A stretch of 64,000 bases of DNA, taken from assembly GCA_029203165.1 (NCBI GenBank), contig CP119308.1, forward strand, positions 3,162,001 through 3,226,000. The letters are read 5' to 3'. The DNA is from Candidatus Microbacterium colombiense. GTDB taxonomy: Bacteria > Actinomycetota > Actinomycetes > Actinomycetales > Microbacteriaceae. Shown here piece after piece: positions 61,970 to 64,000 of this stretch. The notes beneath the pieces are model-generated. The model was given only the letters and a program-made list of their open reading frames with translations, was not told the origin of the DNA and searched no databases. The stretch's first letter is position 1, and the number at the start of each line of letters is the position of its first letter. The position numbers were made by a program, and so were the translations under genes.

Positions 61970-62614
61970 ATGGGCTCCGACGATCTCCTCGACCTCGATG
62001 ATCTGCGCACCGTCGACCTCACCGCGATGCGCTCCACGTTGGGCGAGCCCACCGAGGCCACCCTCATCAAGATCACGGACCACCTCGACGACAACTGCCT
62101 CGCCTTCCTCGCGCACTCCCCCTTCTGCTGCCTCGCGACCTCCGACGACGACGGCAACTGCGACTGCTCCCCGCGCGGCGACTACCCGGGCTTCGTGCGC
62201 GCTCTCGATGCGCGCACCCTCGTCATGCCCGACCGGCTGGGCAACAAGATCGCCGACTCGATGACCAACATCGCCCAGAACGGTCATGTCGGGCTGCTGT
62301 GCTTCGTGCCCGGGATGACGGAGACGCTCAGGATCAACGGGATCGCGAAGGTCACCGACGAACCGTCCGTGCTGGCCATGCTCGAGCAGGACCATGCCGT
62401 GCCCGACCTCGCGATCGTCATCCGCACCGAACAGGTCTACCTGCACTGCGGACGCGCCCTGCTGCGTGCCGGACTCTGGGACGCGGAGATGCAGGATCTC
62501 GCCGCCGAGGTGCCCAGCTCGGGTCAGATCTGGGCGGGAATGTCGGGTTGGGACAGCAAGATCGGCGACGTCATCGACGACGCGATGGCCGGCGCCTACG
62601 GGAACCTGTACTGA
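61970..62614 (+). CDS. Pyridoxamine-phosphate-oxidase-fold flavoprotein (MSMEG_1061 type)
   Basis: A 214-residue split-barrel protein of the FMN/F420-binding PPOX superfamily, in the actinobacterial group with the segment HSPFCCLATSDDDGNCDCSP near residues 50-69, SPRGDYPGFVRALD and VMPDRLGNKIADSMTNI near 84-100, and a basic nucleotide-facing loop. The group members are probably reductases or oxidases of small molecules; substrate not known. Unusually Cys-rich near the N-terminal barrel (CC, CDC). The next gene starts right after the stop, so it is co-transcribed with a flavin reductase. Confidence 0.8.
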   Translation: MGSDDLLDLDDLRTVDLTAMRSTLGEPTEATLIKITDHLDDNCLAFLAHSPFCCLATSDDDGNCDCSPRGDYPGFVRALDARTLVMPDRLGNKIADSMTNIAQNGHVGLLCFVPGMTETLRINGIAKVTDEPSVLAMLEQDHAVPDLAIVIRTEQVYLHCGRALLRAGLWDAEMQDLAAEVPSSGQIWAGMSGWDSKIGDVIDDAMAGAYGNLY

Positions 62615-63559
62615 ATGCACAGCCGCGAGGGGATGACGCAGCTCGTCGTGCGCGAGATCGTGCGCGAGACGCCGTCGATCATGAGCATCCGGCTCGAGGA
62701 TCCGAACGGCGCGGTGCTGCCGCCCTGGGAAGCGGGCGCGCATCTCGACGTGCAGCTCATCACCCGCCATGAACGGCAGTACTCGCTCTGCGGCGACCCC
62801 GCCGACGTGCACGGCTATCGCATCGCGGTGCGACGCGAGCCGCTGTCGCGAGGCGGGTCGCACTACATCCACACCTTCCTGCGGGTGGGCAGTCGCGTCT
62901 GGGTGCGCCCGCCCCGCAACCTCTTCGCGCTCGCGGAGGCGCCGTCGTATCTTCTGCTGGCCGCCGGGATCGGAGTCACGCCGATCCTCTCGATGGCCCG
63001 GCATCTCGCGGCCGAGCAGGCGGACTGGCGGATGCTCTATCTCGCGCGTCAGGAATCGGACGTGGCGTTCCCGAGCGAGATCGCGGCCCTCGGCGAGCGC
63101 GCCGGAGTGCACGTGAGCAGCGTCGCGGGCCGTCTCGACCTCGCCGCACTGCTCGCCGGGATCGCTCCGGGGACCGCCGTCTACGCGTGCGGGCCGCAGG
63201 GATTCGTGGATGCGCTCTCGGATCTGACGGCGGTACTGCCCGAGGGCAGTCGGGTGCACACCGAGCGCTTCGAACCGAAGAGGCGGGAGCACCGCCCCAA
63301 TGAGCCGTTCTCCGTCGTCTGCGCCCGGTCGGACGTCACGATCGAGGTGCCGGCGGATCGCTCGATGCTCGGCGTGCTGGTCGGTGCGGGAGTGCCTCTC
63401 GAAGGATCGTGCCTGCGCGGCGTCTGCGGATCGTGCGCGGTGAGCGTGCTCGACGGTTCCCCCGAGCATCGCGACTCGCTGACGAGCGACGACGCCTCGA
63501 TGACGATCTACCCGTGCGTCTCGCGATCGCTCACGCCGACGCTCGTGATCGACGCCTAG
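62615..63559 (+). CDS. Phthalate-dioxygenase-reductase-type FMN/2Fe-2S oxidoreductase
   Basis: A 314-residue electron-transfer protein. Flavin-binding RQYSL at 54-58, NAD(P) motif GIGVTPILS at 118-126, ACGPQGF near 191-197, and a C-terminal plant-type 2Fe-2S cluster (Cys266, Cys271, Cys274, Cys301 in CLRGVCGSCAVSVLDG and YPCVSR). This order (flavin, NAD, then ferredoxin) is the PDR family. It passes electrons from NADH to a Rieske oxygenase or similar, but no oxygenase is in the window. Start ATG 62615 directly follows the upstream stop; ATG 62633 is an alternative. It shares a CTAG with the convergent gene's stop. Confidence 0.9.
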   Translation: MHSREGMTQLVVREIVRETPSIMSIRLEDPNGAVLPPWEAGAHLDVQLITRHERQYSLCGDPADVHGYRIAVRREPLSRGGSHYIHTFLRVGSRVWVRPPRNLFALAEAPSYLLLAAGIGVTPILSMARHLAAEQADWRMLYLARQESDVAFPSEIAALGERAGVHVSSVAGRLDLAALLAGIAPGTAVYACGPQGFVDALSDLTAVLPEGSRVHTERFEPKRREHRPNEPFSVVCARSDVTIEVPADRSMLGVLVGAGVPLEGSCLRGVCGSCAVSVLDGSPEHRDSLTSDDASMTIYPCVSRSLTPTLVIDA

Positions 63560-64000
63560 CGGTTCGCGAGCTCCTCACCGCGGCGTGCCGTGCGCACGAT
63601 GCCCGCGACGAGCTCGGGCCAGAGTTCGTGCGGGATGAGATGCCCCATGTCGGGGTGGATCTGCAGTTCGGCAGCCGGCATGGCCTCGGCGATGTCGACC
63701 GCCGAGCACCAGTGCAGGACGGGATCCGCGCGGCCGTGGAACACGAGGGTCGGAACGGCGATGTCCTTCAGCTGCTCCAACCGCTCGGGGGCGCGCATCA
63801 ACGCCGACCACTGCCGCACGAAACCGTCGGGGAAGTACCCGCGGTCATAGGCCTCGGCCGCCTTCCGCTGATGCCAGGCGACCTGCGGGTCGTAGCGATC
63901 GGGGGCATCGGCGAGGGCGTACTGGGCGGCGAAGCCGATCGTCTCCTCGCGGGTGAACCGTGGCGGGACCGCGATGACGGGCGCCGCATGCAGCACGTAT
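63556..64000 (-). CDS. Alpha/beta hydrolase (partial, C-terminal half)
   Basis: The frame is open at the right edge, so only about 148 C-terminal residues are visible; the nucleophile-containing N-terminal half is outside. Visible parts fit an alpha/beta hydrolase: the catalytic acid in LVFHGRADPVLHW and the catalytic histidine in HPDMGHLIPHELW. The family is close to esterase- and epoxide-hydrolase-like proteins. The TAG stop overlaps the reductase's TAG inside one CTAG palindrome. Any GTG near 63996 is unlikely to be the true start. Confidence 0.8.
   Translation of the reverse strand, partial: YVLHAAPVIAVPPRFTREETIGFAAQYALADAPDRYDPQVAWHQRKAAEAYDRGYFPDGFVRQWSALMRAPERLEQLKDIAVPTLVFHGRADPVLHWCSAVDIAEAMPAAELQIHPDMGHLIPHELWPELVAGIVRTARRGEELANR

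Overview
The window is chromosomal DNA from a high-GC Gram-positive actinobacterium, most likely family Microbacteriaceae and probably Microbacterium. Reasons: high GC throughout, Ala/Lys/Glu-rich extensions on ribosomal proteins L15, L17, L29 and S5, the order infA-rpmJ-rpsM-rpsK-rpoA-rplQ beside secY-adk-map and the S10/spc operons, and a spc operon without rpsN. The genus is inference.

Layout. 1-3944: a tctCBA tricarboxylate transporter operon (tctA cut by the left edge), divergent from a membrane regulator that joins the sensor half of a CitA/DcuS-type kinase directly to the DNA-binding domain of its CitB/DcuR-type partner, with the kinase and receiver domains missing. Two 14-bp direct repeats 21 bp apart lie between them. 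4040-5614: an acyl-CoA ligase. 5686-23488, minus strand: the alpha operon, a DsbA-like protein, an AbiEi-like gene flanked by two matching five-motif repeat modules, map-adk-secY, then spc and S10. 24311-31267: a 2318-residue LPQTG-anchored surface protein. 31498-36256: an orphan small antitoxin-like protein and the str operon (rpsL-rpsG-fusA-tuf).

36449-40915: a tandem DUF427 protein, uncharacterised membrane proteins and a PadR-HAAS pair. 40957-46918: a GH46 chitosanase divergent from a ROK regulator that share an AGCATTCG motif, and a maltose-type ABC importer behind LacI-type palindromes. 47106-48105: yajQ and a small membrane protein. 48249-52358: an APC permease, a zinc alcohol dehydrogenase and a divergent PucR regulator. 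52366-61855: a peptide-type ABC importer (one protein fuses permease and ATPase), a hydantoinase/oxoprolinase-type protein, a DUF917 protein and a second PucR regulator, which looks like one uptake and catabolic unit for a cyclic amide or thiohydantoin-like compound. 61970-64000: a PPOX-fold flavoprotein, a phthalate-dioxygenase-reductase-type protein and the C-terminal half of an alpha/beta hydrolase.

How it fits together: the core is the translation, transcription and secretion supercluster, cut into units by hairpins and promoters at 8841-8869, 13790-13818, 23821-23850 and 36424-36452. Accessory transport and catabolic modules, each with its own regulator, lie on both sides. Several accessory genes have a TAnnnT box six or seven bases before the start codon, which suggests leaderless mRNAs. 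I saw no tRNA, rRNA, CRISPR array, insertion sequence or replication origin.
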